Shown: positions 23,632 to 34,474 of the stretch, piece by piece
How positions within the stretch are numbered: position 1 is the stretch's first letter
How the letters are laid out: each line of letters starts with the position of its first letter
Translations under genes and position numbers: made by a program
Source: Paracentrotus lividus
Taxonomy: Eukaryota > Echinodermata > Echinoidea > Camarodonta > Echinidae
Reading direction: 5' to 3'
DNA length: 64,000 nucleotides
Assembly: GCA_940671915.1 (NCBI GenBank)
Contig: CALNVZ010003426.1
Span: 7,737,118-7,801,117, forward strand
The notes under the pieces: model-generated
The model's input: only the letters and a program-made list of their open reading frames with translations
What the model was told of the DNA's origin: nothing
Databases searched by the model: none

Positions 23632-24462
23632 CACTGAAAAGATAACTTTGTCACAAGGCCAGATTAATTCGTCAATCGGGGTAAAATAATTTGTTTTGCG
23701 ATATAACTGTGAAATGACAAACTCATGGTAGTATACATAACAAATTGATCGAGCACTATTACAAAGTTTCAACTGGTGTTGACAAAAACAAACTTGCGCA
23801 TGACTGATTTATTTGCGTGACGACTCTTCGCAACCGTAATTGACAAATCCTCTTCGCAGTCAATGTAGAAATGACGATTTTAAGCCGGCCATAACGAATT
23901 ATAATACAAATATTTTGCTGAAAAACAAATCAATTTGTGGACGCAAAATGCATGACAAATTTAGCTCCTGAAGACAGTTTGGGAAACCCCGCACATAATC
24001 AGCGTCTTCGAATCACTCGCCGGTCGCCGTGATTTAGCTGCGAGGCAAGGCTTGAGCTGGCAAGTGTTGACTGGATTTGATGTATTTTGAATTTGTTTCC
24101 TCAGGAATTTCGAGGTTCTATTAAAACTGACAAAAATATTAACTATCTGTATTGTTTGTTTATTACAGGTGTGTTTTCTGACTGTTACATGACAAATTAA
24201 CGTCAAAATGCAGTACAAATTGATGAATGAAAAAAACAAATTGAAAAATGAGAATGAGGAATTAAAATGTTGCAATGACAAACTTTGAAAAAGGTTTGTC
24301 AAATTAGACCACTTTTCATGACAAATTAAAATTCGTCATGTTATGGTGCATGACAAATCTAAAATGACAAATCTTTGGCATGACAAATTTATTAATTTGT
24401 TAAATTAAACCACATTAATGACAAATTTATATTTGTCAATTGACAAAGTTATCTTTTCAGTG
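23632..24462. mobile_element. 831-bp MITE with perfect terminal repeats and TGACAAA subterminal arrays
   Basis: Both ends have the same 22-bp inverted repeat, beginning 'CACTGAAAAGATAACTTTGT'. TA flanks each side (23630-23631 and 24463-24464). 'ATGACAAAT' or its relatives occur more than ten times, densest at 24295-24445, on both strands. The 113-codon minus-strand open frame (23961-24302) is low complexity at its start and not recognised. Confidence 0.95.
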
Positions 24463-24479
24463 TATGCCGTATATAGGCC

Positions 24480-25086
24480 CAACCCTTAAAAAACACATTA
24501 GGCAAATATTACTTATTAATAATTTATCTAATCCCATTTCAATGTAGGCCCTACAATGGAAGTCAAATTCTGTGTCTTCCCATTTAAAAATGTACATGTT
24601 TTATGTGCACAAATGAGAAACTTTTCAAAATGAAGCAAATAGAGTCAGAATCTCGCACTTTTTGTAAGACTTCCGCTGTGACTCCTGAACATCTATTTTA
24701 TGATTGTAAGGTTGCTGAAGATTGGAGATTAGCCTTTAAAAATAAAATCGGTGTTAAATATGAAGATTTAACTCGGACAAGGACGATGTTTGGATCCATA
24801 AAAGATTGGAAAGGACCACATAAAACATTATTAAAACACTTAATCATTTTGTTCAAGAGATATATTTATATTCAGAGATGCAAAACTTCCTCGGTCACTT
24901 TAGTTGGTCTTGTAGCATTAATTTCCAATATCAGACGTATTGAATTGGTTATTGCTAAACAAAAGCAAAAAGAAAATATACATCATAGAAATGGTCCCCT
25001 ATTAAGAATATATTGTAATTGTTATAACTAATATTTAAGCACAACCACCAGAGTTATCTTAAGTTGTTTATTTTTGTATCAGGTTC

Positions 25087-25130
<44 letters not shown>

Positions 25131-25250
25131 GTGATTGTAATGATTTGCTTTTGATTAATGTTCTTTCAATGTAGCACAATCATTTGATTTTTGTATGATT
25201 GTTTTTGTTATGTTACAAAATTATGAAAATCGATAAAAAATTGAAAAGAA
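24480..25250 (+). mobile_element. 3' end of an L1/Tx1-like LINE
   Basis: A 5'-truncated element holding the C-terminal coding part (24603-25031), an AT-rich 3' region with a poly-T run at about 25088-25126, and an A-rich end near 25240-25250. Coding similarity extends upstream of the first ATG in shifted frames (about 24540-24600). Confidence 0.75.
24603..25031 (+). pseudogene. LINE ORF2 C-terminal fragment with zf-RVT-like cysteine/histidine motif
   Basis: The 142-residue open frame begins 'TNEKLFKMKQIES', continues 'SRTFC...TPEHLFYDC' (a C-x-H-x3-C pattern typical of the zinc-binding region after the RT domain in L1/Tx1 LINEs) and then a basic helical tail with 'LLKHLIILFKRYIY'. Polymerase and endonuclease are missing, so this is a 5'-truncated copy. 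The first ATG is arbitrary, as the frame was once part of a longer ORF. I am confident about LINE origin and less so about the clade. Confidence 0.8.
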
Positions 25251-25260
25251 AAAATATATA

Positions 25261-26257
25261 CACTGTCCGTCATAAAGGTGAAATATTTTTTTGCCGCTAT
25301 AGCGATATGATTTTGCTCTGACTTTAATTTCTTGAATATGTTTGTCCCTGCTTTTACTTTTTGGGACCCTGGCTATATCTTGGACATTCTCCCAACCCTT
25401 CACGTGGAACTTTTTCCAAAAAAGTTTTGTCAACCCCCGTGATGCCCATTTTTGTCATTTTTTCTCATTTTGGGACCCCTTTTTGCTTTCCCGGCCGATC
25501 AAGCCCCCCTCAGTCCTACCCCCAGGAAACGCGACTGAGGTGTATTGTTTTATATTGTTCTTTAAGTTAAATATACATTATTGGGGACAGGCTAAGGTCT
25601 CTTGTCTAAGGGAGGGGTTGAAGTAAAAAACGAGATTGGTGAAAATTCGCAAAATTTTATTCCATCTTTATGTTGAAAACAAAGGAAATGAAAAACCACC
25701 TTTAACCCTTAAATATCATCATTTTCCCCTTAAACTTTGTTTAGCCTTGATGACAAGGCTGTAAATAGTCATTATTAATAATATTTTATTTTTATTTATG
25801 TTTGGTTGGGATTTTACAATACAGTTTAGGGAAGATAGAAATTTCCATGGTGTAAAAATGAATAAAATGAATGTTGAACCCCAATCAAAATAAATTTTGA
25901 CCCCTCTCCTAGACAAAAGAGTCGAGCCTGTAACCATAAATCTAGATTTAGTTTAAATAACAATAACAAATCTCCACCTCAGACGTGTTTCCTTGGGGTA
26001 GGAATGAGGGGGCCTGGTGGGTCGCGTGAACAAAAAAGGGCCCCAAAAATAAGAAAAAATTACGAAAATGGCCATCTTCTGGGGGTGACAAACTTTTTTG
26101 AAGAAAAATCCCCGGGAAGGGTTGGAGGAACGCCCAAGATATACCCAGGATCCGGGAAAGTGAAAGCGGTGACAAACACATTCAAGAAATTAATAACGGA
26201 GCAACATAATGTCGCTTTAGCCAAAAAAAAAATATTCCACCTTTATGACGAAAAGTG
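25261..26257. mobile_element. MITE family M1, complete copy (997 bp)
   Basis: Ends are 'CACTGTCCGTCATAAAGGTG' and inverse 'CACTTTTCGTCATAAAGGTG', with TA on both sides (25259-25260 and 26258-26259). Inverted arms of more than 300 bp contain 'GGGTTGAAGTAAAAA' and 'GACAAAAGAGTCGAGCCTG'. No coding sequence is present. It is the reference copy for the M1 family here. Confidence 0.95.
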
Positions 26258-26299
26258 TATCTACTATTTATTCAACAAATCATACGTCATTAAATTTCA

Positions 26300-26570
26300 A
26301 TGACTCATGGTGCTATCTCACTTCGCGGAAACTACTTTGAGACGGATTTGGGAGCACTTTGAGAAGGTTTTGAATCGTGTCGCGGAGAAGTCTCCGGGAC
26401 GTCTCCCCATTCCCCGTGACGTTTCATGAGTCGGGGGAATCGCGGAAACATCGAGACGTCTCAGAGACGTCTCCTCGATGGAAAAAAGTATCGGAGACGT
26501 CTCTAATACTTTTTATCCGTCGCGGAGATAATAGTCTCTTTTCCGTCGCGGAGAGAAGTTAACAGCTCAT
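26300..26570. repeat. Block rich in GAGACGTCTC palindromes
   Basis: The 10-bp palindrome GAGACGTCTC occurs at 26453-26462, 26464-26473 and 26494-26503, with related 'CGCGGAGA' words. 'TGACGTTTCATGAGTCG' links it to the receptor-unit spacers at about 41258-41360, 45045-45150 and 55600-55735, which carry the same palindrome. Confidence 0.75.
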
Positions 26571-26774
26571 TGAGTAAAGCAACGTCATTATTATTCTCTC
26601 ATCCAAATTTTTTTGCTGTATCAATAAGCATTAACAAAACAAAAGAAAAGGAACCTTATTAGGGCCATTCTTTGAAAAGTGAACCTTTTTGGGACAAAAT
26701 AAGGTTTTTGCATTTTGATTTTAAGCTGCATATTCAAATAGAGCAATGTCTGAAGTTTCATGAACTGGCTAGGT

Positions 26775-27011
26775 GCGGCGTTCTCATTCAGTTTTTTTAC
26801 GGCCCTTTTAACGACTGGTCCGGTTTAGGACCGTTTTGAAATACCCGGTCATCACCCGGAAAGAACCCGGCAAGAGTTCAGCCGTTCTTGAAAATCCTCT
26901 CGGGAACGGGTGCCCAGCGAGCTCCAATGATCGTGTTGGACGGGCACCGTTTTCAGCCGTGTGCACCATTTTGGCCAGAACGATGGCGAACGGTGGGCCA
27001 ATGTGACACCT
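26775..27011 (-). repeat. Segmental-duplication block distal to receptor A
   Basis: From 'GTGCGGCGTTCTCATTCAG' to 'TGTGACACCTGCATTA' it matches 34203-34474 near receptor B with few differences, and again in the inverted copy near 49634-49890. It marks the outer edge of the A/B duplication. It also supplies the empty target site for the transposon at 34475-36026. Confidence 0.85.
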
Positions 27012-27290
27012 GCATTAGCAATATAGAGTATTAACAGGCTGCAGATAATGTTACAAAAGGGCAAAGGGTGTACCAACATGTTGGACATGTTAGACATGTT
27101 GGAGCAACACCGAACGAAACCTTTCTGGAATACCTGGAAGGCTGATCACGAACGTGACCCATATAAGGACCTATGAGAAAGTGATGACTCCAGTGATTCC
27201 TTAAAGTCCACTTGCAGCAACGGCTCAATTATGTCCTGCAGGGATGCTTTTTCAAGGTGTGCACGCAATTTTCGTCTCAAAAGACCGTTG
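27012..27290 (-). pseudogene. Fossil GPCR (ICL3-TM7) downstream of receptor A
   Basis: Minus-strand translation in shifting frames gives 'AVAASGL', 'GVITFS', 'LIWVTFVIS' and then 'FCNIIC' with 'LILYIA'. These align in order with receptor A's 'AVAANGLKGL', 'GAITFSYLFIWLPFIIS' and 'FCNSIWNPLVLSIA' (ICL3, TM6, TM7). Upstream, 'CTGCAGGACATAAT...GAGCCGTTGC' parallels A's ICL3 DNA. Stops and frameshifts are present. The intact receptor's stop is only about 290 bp upstream, so two receptors once lay head to tail. Confidence 0.85.
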
Positions 27291-27575
27291 TCCCGGACAG
27301 GCTAGGCTATCGTATGTGTGGGTGTAGGCCTATCGGCTATTTTTTGTGGGGGTGTTGGGTTTTCACCGACGTGTATCATTCTGCAGATATGATCATTTAC
27401 GCTTGGCTGGGACAGACGTCACCAACCGAAAGACGCGACTGGTATTGAAACCCCCAGGTCTGATCCATGTCAGTTAATAACTTCTACTTGTTAGCTGGAT
27501 TACAGTTGCACGTCACAACGTCGATACGATTTTAACATTTGCCAGTTGTTGGGGCACACCCTTATTGCATAAATA

Positions 27576-28595
27576 CTAGCAATAAGTACCACACGATGAT
27601 GCTTTTATCTTCAAGATCACTTTTCTTGATGCATTTCGAAATGGCTTGTTGGCGATACTGAGTACCAACGGGTTCCAGATGCTGTTACAAAAGGAAGTTG
27701 ATATACTTATGTATGCGTACCACGTCGTTTGATAGATTTCTCCAGTGCTAGAAAAGCTGATTATAAATGGTAACCAAATGAAAAGGTACGAAAATGTTAT
27801 GGCGCCAACGGTTTTGAGACCCTTAAGTCCATTTGCAGCAACGGCTCGATGATTTCTTTGAGGGTTGTCCTCTTGGGGATGGACACGATGTTGAAGGACA
27901 TTGCGGTGTAGTTGGGCAATCCTGTTAGCTTGCTGTCTCGCTTTGTACAAAATGAAACTGCTAGTAAACATAATGATAACGAAGCCAAGAAAGATTGGAG
28001 TCGTGAGGATCAATGTTGAATCTATATATGAAATCTTGAGAGACATGGGTGATTCATGTTGGCAGAGTATCTCATTCAAGATATTAGCACTGCCGAGGTT
28101 ATACACCAAGTTGACAAAGACCGCCGTACATAAAACCCCTATGACCAAGGTCAAACATAATCTCTTTGTCGTCACAAATCTCTGATGATGCAGAGGGCGC
28201 ACGATCATTATGAATCTATTAATATTTATCAAACTAACGATAATTACCGAAACATAGACCACGAAGAAAGTTGCAATTAATGACTCAATGCAGCCACTTT
28301 TAATGTGGAATAAAGACATCAAAACGACAGTTGCTTTGCCAAAGGTGCTAACTATATCGTTGATTGCGAGTGCTTTGTAGAGAAGACTCTCTGTCTCGTG
28401 TAAACTTTCCGTAATATTCAAGGTGTATATCGTGAAGGTGTTGGTCAGGATTGAGAGTACGACGGCCACCAGTGATATGCATAGAAGTATCCAGAAATAA
28501 ACATTGGATACGTTCTTTATCTGGTCCGTTTCCTTAGACGGAATGGAGCCTCCTAGTCCTTCCAAAGTCGTGTTAAGTGAAGATAGATTGGCCAT
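27576..28595 (-). CDS. Receptor A: intronless rhodopsin-like GPCR (intact, 339 aa)
   Basis: Seven-transmembrane receptor, predicted at the plasma membrane; ligand unknown. TM1 is about 33-57 with N52 (1.50 position). TM2 is about 71-96 with 'ALAIND' D80 (2.50). C102 at the top of TM3 and C178 in ECL2 form the usual disulfide pair. The DRY motif is replaced by N126-R127-F128. TM5 is about 193-217, and TM6 has 'IWLPF' (P276) in place of CWxP. TM7 has 'SIWNPLVLSI' (N308-P309, no NPxxY tyrosine). Helix 8 is 'NKPFRNASRKV', then a tail ending CGTYC that could be palmitoylated. N-glycosylation sites are at N3, N8 and N28. The start is the only ATG that gives a proper short N terminus, and it is conserved in the paralogs. 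There are no introns. It resembles the sea-urchin expanded orphan receptors. A chemosensory role is inference. Confidence 0.9.
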   Translation of the reverse strand: MANLSSLNTTLEGLGGSIPSKETDQIKNVSNVYFWILLCISLVAVVLSILTNTFTIYTLNITESLHETESLLYKALAINDIVSTFGKATVVLMSLFHIKSGCIESLIATFFVVYVSVIIVSLININRFIMIVRPLHHQRFVTTKRLCLTLVIGVLCTAVFVNLVYNLGSANILNEILCQHESPMSLKISYIDSTLILTTPIFLGFVIIMFTSSFILYKARQQANRIAQLHRNVLQHRVHPQEDNPQRNHRAVAANGLKGLKTVGAITFSYLFIWLPFIISFSSTGEIYQTTWYAYISISTSFCNSIWNPLVLSIANKPFRNASRKVILKIKASSCGTYC

Positions 28596-29245
28596 TCTTC
28601 AATACCAAATAAATCAGAAGTATAACAGATTCAGTACGTACAAAAGTGCACTGAAAGATTTATGAGAACAATAGTTCTTTGAAATGTTTTGTGTCTTTAA
28701 AGTCCTTAACGCTGAGACCGCCAACCGTCGACGCGCTTCCTAACGGAGATGAGGATCAGCTTAATGTGAAAAAGATACCCAACAATTATTTGCATCATGA
28801 CGAGACAAGTAATCACTGAATTGAACTGAAGTTGATGGCGGCCTTTGTTCTTTTGTTGACTATGTCAGAACATCCGGCAATATTTCTAACTTAATTGCTA
28901 CGTGTCGAATCATGAAACTGTTGATATGATCCCCCGTTTACCTTGTTCTACAGACTGACAGAGGTTGAATCGTCTTGTTATCAAAAATAGGAAGAAAAAA
29001 ATATTTCAAACATTGGAGAGATCAATGCTCAAGCCCTTCCACTGTTTGACTCCATTTGATGTCACAAGGCAGCTGTCACCATTTATGAGATTCTGGCTGA
29101 ATAAAAACAGACCAGTCCACTTGTGGAAAGGGCCATCACAGTGGACTTGAATAATCAGGGCAATAGAGTTTATATCCCCTAGATCAATCCCCACCCCTCC
29201 TATATTTCTGGATCATTTAAGTTTAGATCCGATAGACTACAGTCT
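28596..29245 (-). promoter_or_regulatory. Conserved 5' flank of receptor A
   Basis: This ~650 bp matches the upstream flanks of the plus-strand receptor copies (about 38330-38985, 42130-42794, 45985-46597 and 53520-53859) right up to the ATG, including 'GTTATACTTCTGATTTATTT'. Similarity stops near 29245. Promoter function is inferred only from this shared position. I see no convincing TATA box. Confidence 0.5.
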
Positions 29246-30632
29246 GTGTCAAATAAAATGGTACAAGTGGAAAACATTTTTTGTATTAAGTATGATGATT
29301 AATCACAACCTGCTATTGTTTGGTATTTTCATAAGGCAGGAAAATAAGATGTACTTTTACAATTTTTTTCATCACATTTGGTGCTGTAATTTTTGAGATA
29401 TGACTACCTTGTTGGTTTTCAGCAATTTTCTCAGAGAAATTTCGGCATCAGATGTTGTTGTTGTTGTTGTTTTTATATTTTACGGCGCTTTCATTCATTA
29501 TATGAATATTTACGCCTCATCATTTGCGTGTTTTTTCTTCTTTCTTTCTTTTTAAGAAAATCATATAATTAGGGTTTCCCTATCGAAAAATTTATTTTTA
29601 TTATTATTTATTTTTTATTTATTTATTTTTATTTTTTTTTTGTAAATACAAAGCTTTGCTTGATGATAATTAAGAAAGTCAAAATATCTATCGTATACAT
29701 CTCTAATAAAATACCGACCTCGTTCTTGTAAAGCAAAAAGAATTATAATAAATAAAATGAAAAACTGAAAACAAAGTATAGGTATTTTGACCAGACGGGA
29801 CGAAGAGAAGAAAGAAAGGGTCATAAACTCCAATCCTGCACCCGTACCCCAGTGCGGGGTTTCGTCTGTCCCGTTGATGTGGTACATCAACGTCGGTGAA
29901 GTCTTGATCTTTCCAGGAGACAGACGCCTTAAAACCTACCTACGGGGGGGAAGACAAGCCCTAGCAGGAAAGGAGCTGTAGGTGAAGAAGATAGTTGGGT
30001 AAAGAAAAGAAACATATATATATTTAGTATGATATCCCGTCTGAAAAGCAAAACGACCTGTTTTGATACAGAAATAATGTTATGAAATATATACATATAT
30101 ATCATATTATAATAAAGACAAACAATAGAAAACATACATGATGAGGGCGTTTCATTCAATCGTATACTGACAGATACGAGGAATTTCTCATGAAAATACA
30201 AAGCAATACATTTATTTTAGAATATTTGAGATAAACCCCAGTTCAAGGCGGGAAAAGTGCAGTGCAGTACATAATATTCGAAATTGAACATAATTATACA
30301 TTCAACAATGTTTAAAATAGAAATATAAAGAATAATTTTATTATTATGTTAAACAAAAGGGTTACATTGATGGTTGAGAAAAAATTGGATTCTTTTCTTC
30401 CATGTACTGAGGGATAAGATAAACTACAGTCTATAGCCTCGGAAACGGCGACACAATTATTTGTGCTTTAAAAATTACCAACAATATGAAAGTTTCATAT
30501 TGTAATGTTAATGGATATATTTTTTTTCTCTCTCTCTTATTTCCCTTTATTTTTATTTTATTTCCCCTTTCCATTCCCTTTTTTTTTCTTTTTTACAAAA
30601 CTTAAGTTTATTCTAAAGTGTTTTAGTTGTTT
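29246..30632. other. Intergenic low-complexity DNA
   Basis: Contains T-rich and ATTT tracts (29590-29645), a segment at 29405-29455 that reappears inverted at about 58725-58775, and a GC-richer stretch 29787-29990 that I do not recognise. The open frames there look fortuitous. Confidence 0.5.
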
Positions 30633-32065
30633 TACTTTGCTTGTAAGTTTTTTTCTTTTCCTTTTGTATCCTTTTTTTTCTTTGTAAAACCTAGTAAACA
30701 TCGACTGAGAATTCAATGACAAAGATAATTAATAGGAAACATCCGTCAAATGACGCAATTCTTTTATTAAAACAAAAACAGAGGACAACGATAAATTGAA
30801 GTTAGCACGCAATTCATAGCTGGGAAAAATAAAAAGAAACATGCAGCGACATCCCGAGGAAACAGCCACCCTGACAGTTCCAATGTCCAATATTCCGGTC
30901 CCAAGAATCAAGTTCAAACCATCGAAAGGAAAAAAAAAATATATATATTATATATACTTATTATATATATTATTATATTATAAAACAATCCGCCAAGACA
31001 CACAATCCGGCTCATCCGAGGGCCATGTCCATGGAGAAAGTATAGTTTATCTATGTATGCCGGGGTAAGACGTACCACCAGGACTACGTGATGACAATAG
31101 ATTGGGAAATGACATACACAAGTAGTCTCAACAGTAGACCAGAAGGTATTAAATAAAATAATGGATTTTATCCTAAAAAGAAAAAGAGATAGAAGAGCGC
31201 TCGGTTGGGTGCTTCACGATATTCTCTTCGATCGTTTGCGACATTGCTCACAAACATGTTGCACAGACGCAACAAGGACCTATGCAGGCGCAACCAAGTG
31301 ATGGGCCTTTTAGGTACATTGTCTCTCAATGACCATAAAGCAGCCTGCACAAACACGTCACCTAACACCAAGTCGATATCAAACGATATCATTCAGAAAT
31401 TATCTTTGTGGTATTCCAATACAGCACTGGCACTTTCATCCTTCAATACACTAGTTTTCCCAATAAGTCAAAAAGGCAACCCCCAGGCAGCAGCGGGAGG
31501 AAAATGCCCGACAAACATCCCCTCTTCCCCCCCCAAAAGTCGGAACAAAAACCCGCGGACCAAATCGCAGAGGCAGCAAAACCGCCAATGTGGGCACGTT
31601 TGCCCCATGGATAGGTTTCCCTTAGACAATTCAATTCAGGATTATCAACTTTTTTCAATTTTTATATAGAACATGTAACAACAAACATAAGTACTAGACT
31701 TACAATGTCAAAATGACTTAGTCTAGACTGAATTACCACGAAAAAGTTGTATTCAATGTTTGTTTGGGGTTTTCGTTTTTGTTTTGTTCAAAGTCTTCAA
31801 GTACAGTCATAATACATTGAATGAATTTCTTTTCATTAGCGAAATTTTTCATGTGGATAAAGGTATACTCCATTTCAAGAACAGTATGCAAGAAAAAGAA
31901 AAAATAAAATAAAATAAAAGATAAACAAATAGAATAAAAATTCTATTTCAAATTTACTTCATGTGGTACCTTCAAAAGAAAGTATTTCTCAATTGCGTAT
32001 CTTAGATACAAAGTAAGTCATGTACACAAATTAAAGAGGTTATAATACCCCTTTTTTCATATGTA

Positions 32066-32930
32066 GGGGGGACTGGGATAATTATGTCCCCGGGGTAATT
32101 ATGGCCCCCTTGTCCCTGAGAGCTTACAATTCTCTGCTGCATCACACAGTGATAACCAAATTCTTACACATGCCCAGCCAAACCCCTCCCACCACCATAT
32201 GAGTAAAAAATGAGCCATTTTCTTCAAATTTTGTGCCCAGAGGAGCCTAAAATGCACGGCAATCAAAATTCCGTTCCTCGGAAAGCGGCAAATCTGCTCC
32301 CACATTTGGGGTGTGATATATCAATTAAAACCACTTAAGATGAAATTTTGATTGAAAGAAAACAATAGGAACCAACACACACAACAGAAACCTTTCCACC
32401 CGAATATCTTCAACAGTAGAGCTGCAAAGAGGGATAAAATTAATTGAAAATGTCGGGGTAACCACGGCCCCCAATGCACAAACAGTGCACACGCGCAGAC
32501 TGGGACATCAACCTATATGACCATGTACACAAATATATGTATTGCTATATGACTGCAATCTTCAACACCTCGGCTGAACCAACCATTGACCAAATCACTG
32601 CCAATGGTTGACAGGTGTACTAGGAATACGGGACAACATTTATCATACATTACCATAATCAATTAGCATACTATCTTTTAACTCATACAGCAATGACAAT
32701 AGGGGCCACAAAAACCACAACCCGTGGGGGGGGGGGCAACCATGGCCCCACAAAGTTGTCAACATAATGGCAATCAATATGCAAACGAGAAGCCACAGGT
32801 CCATACCCTCCCTTGTATAGGCATACAGACTGACTGCACCTTCTACATAATTCGAATACCATTGGACCCATCATTCAATGGCAGCAATAGGAAGTGTGAA
32901 AAAGGGGGCCATAATTACCCCAGTCTCCCC
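32066..32930. mobile_element. 865-bp TA-flanked element with GGGGAGACTGGGG ends
   Basis: The left end is 'GGGGGGACTGGGATAATTAT'. The right end, reverse complemented, is 'GGGGAGACTGGGGTAATTAT'. TA lies at 32064-32065 and 32931-32932. 'GGTAACCACGGCCCCCAATG' inside (about 32456) is a diverged internal copy of the terminal motif. No transposase is seen. The termini resemble those of 4603-7346. Confidence 0.9.
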
Positions 32931-33409
32931 TATTCTTTGTTCCTGTTTCTTATTTCCCCTCCTTACACTTTGTCTCTCTCCTTCTACTTCTAGAGTGAAA
33001 TGTATGAAATAAATTGGAAGATTCTCAATAAGGCCTACCCAATCTTATTTTATATATGCTCAAAATACGATCTATTAAAAATAAGTTTAAATAAACATTT
33101 AAATGAATGCATTTCAATGCGGAAATAACAGTAAAGGGTTGATATTAAGTTCATATTTCAATGTATTTAAAAAGTGCAAATTTTCTAAGAATAAGAAATC
33201 AACGGATTGTTGATTGCTTATTGGATATTACTATAATGTTAACGTATAAATGAAAAGGCAAATCAATAACATACAGTAATATATACAATATTGTTTTGAA
33301 ATACGAACACTTTAAAGTAACAGGGGAAAAAAAAGTTAATATAAGAATTATTTTTATATTTTGAGCTAGGACTACTAGAGACTCCAATTAGGTTGTCCTG
33401 ATAATAATA

Positions 33410-33535
33410 ATAGCTACATTATTTCATATGGCGCTTAATACGTATATCCACCTTGGTGTTTGTAAGCGCTTATAGTGTTAACTAATTATTACCCGGCTTA
33501 GCTAGGCTACCCCGAAAGGTGCTCACAGCATTCAA
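33410..33535 (-). repeat. SINE 3' tail
   Basis: The reverse complement has 'TAGCTAAGCCGGGTAATAAT', 'ATAAGCGCTTAC' and an ATT-type end. The tail of the tRNA-derived element at 61845-62134 has the same layout ('AGCTTAGCTGGGTAATAATA'). Confidence 0.6.
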
Positions 33536-33724
33536 GTAATAATGCTTCATAAATATATGGCTTACATACGATTAAGCACGATATGTTATGAAAACAGAAC
33601 TTACTTGTATTGCTTCAGATTATGATGTGTATCAAAATAGCTTGACATCTATATAATCATATATTTATATATATCATCTCACGATGATAGATTTTCGTAT
33701 ACAGTTCATGTGAACAACATTAAG

Positions 33725-33835
33725 GCGCTCACACCGGTCACCGGTCACCGGTCGACGGTCACGACATGATTTGCTTCAGGTGGCCGATATTACCTGCTGG
33801 CCCATATTACCTGCATGTACCCTAAATGAAATAAA
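33725..33835 (-). repeat. Fragment of the 'CCTGCATGTACCC' MITE
   Basis: Matches the left part of the complete MITE at 58582-59312 in reverse, including 'GGTAATATCGGCCACCTGAA' and tandem 'ACCGGTC' words (33736-33757). Confidence 0.75.
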
Positions 33836-34202
33836 TGCGACAAAATATGGGCTCCCTATAAAAATATATTATTTTCGTCGAGTAAGCCACCCCTAAACAA
33901 AGTTTATAATCATATCCCTGTTTGTGTCATTTGATTTATTCCTCATGGTATATAATACTTTTTTTGTAAAATTTTACTCTGTGTATTAGTTTTTTAACTT
34001 TATTCGGTTATTGATTGATCTTATTTGTAAATAATCAAGGGGACAGCCGATTCAAAAATGTACTTTTCACGTACAGTTTTCATGTACTAGGAGTTGGCAA
34101 GTTTAGTCACAAGGGGGCGTTCTTGATGCTAAAAAAGGGGGTATTGATTCATGTTGCCCGACCTCACCACGGTCCATCTCCGTCCTGCAAACGGGCATGA
34201 AA

Positions 34203-34474
34203 TGGGTGCGGCGTTCTCATTCAGTACTTTTACCGCCCTTTTAAAGACTGGTCCGGTTTAGGACCGTTTTGAAATACCAGGTCATCACCCGGAAAGAGTT
34301 CAGCCGTTCTTGAAAATCCTCTCGGGAACGGGTGCCCAGCGAGCTCCAATGAACGTGTTAGACGGGCTTCAACCGCTTCACCGTGTGCCTCACCGTTTTC
34401 CGCCGTGTGCACAAAAAATAGGCCAGAACCTTGGCGAACGGTGGGCTAACACGGCCCATGTGACACCTGCATTA
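34203..34474 (-). repeat. Segmental-duplication block distal to receptor B
   Basis: Counterpart of 26775-27011. It contains an extra partial repeat of 'CACCGTTTTC' or 'CGTGTGC' near 34378-34410. Confidence 0.85.

Noticed and set aside
23961..24302. 113-codon minus-strand open frame inside a MITE
   Set aside because: Hydrophobic low-complexity start and no recognisable domain; lies within a non-autonomous element.
29787..29990. GC-richer island with open frames on both strands
   Set aside because: I looked for an exon or LINE fragment but saw no splice-site pairing and no family motif.
31205..31669. 154-codon plus-strand open frame
   Set aside because: No family resemblance, overlapping frames on both strands, and the inverted copy (about 52357-52813) is broken. 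Probably repeat-derived and fortuitous.
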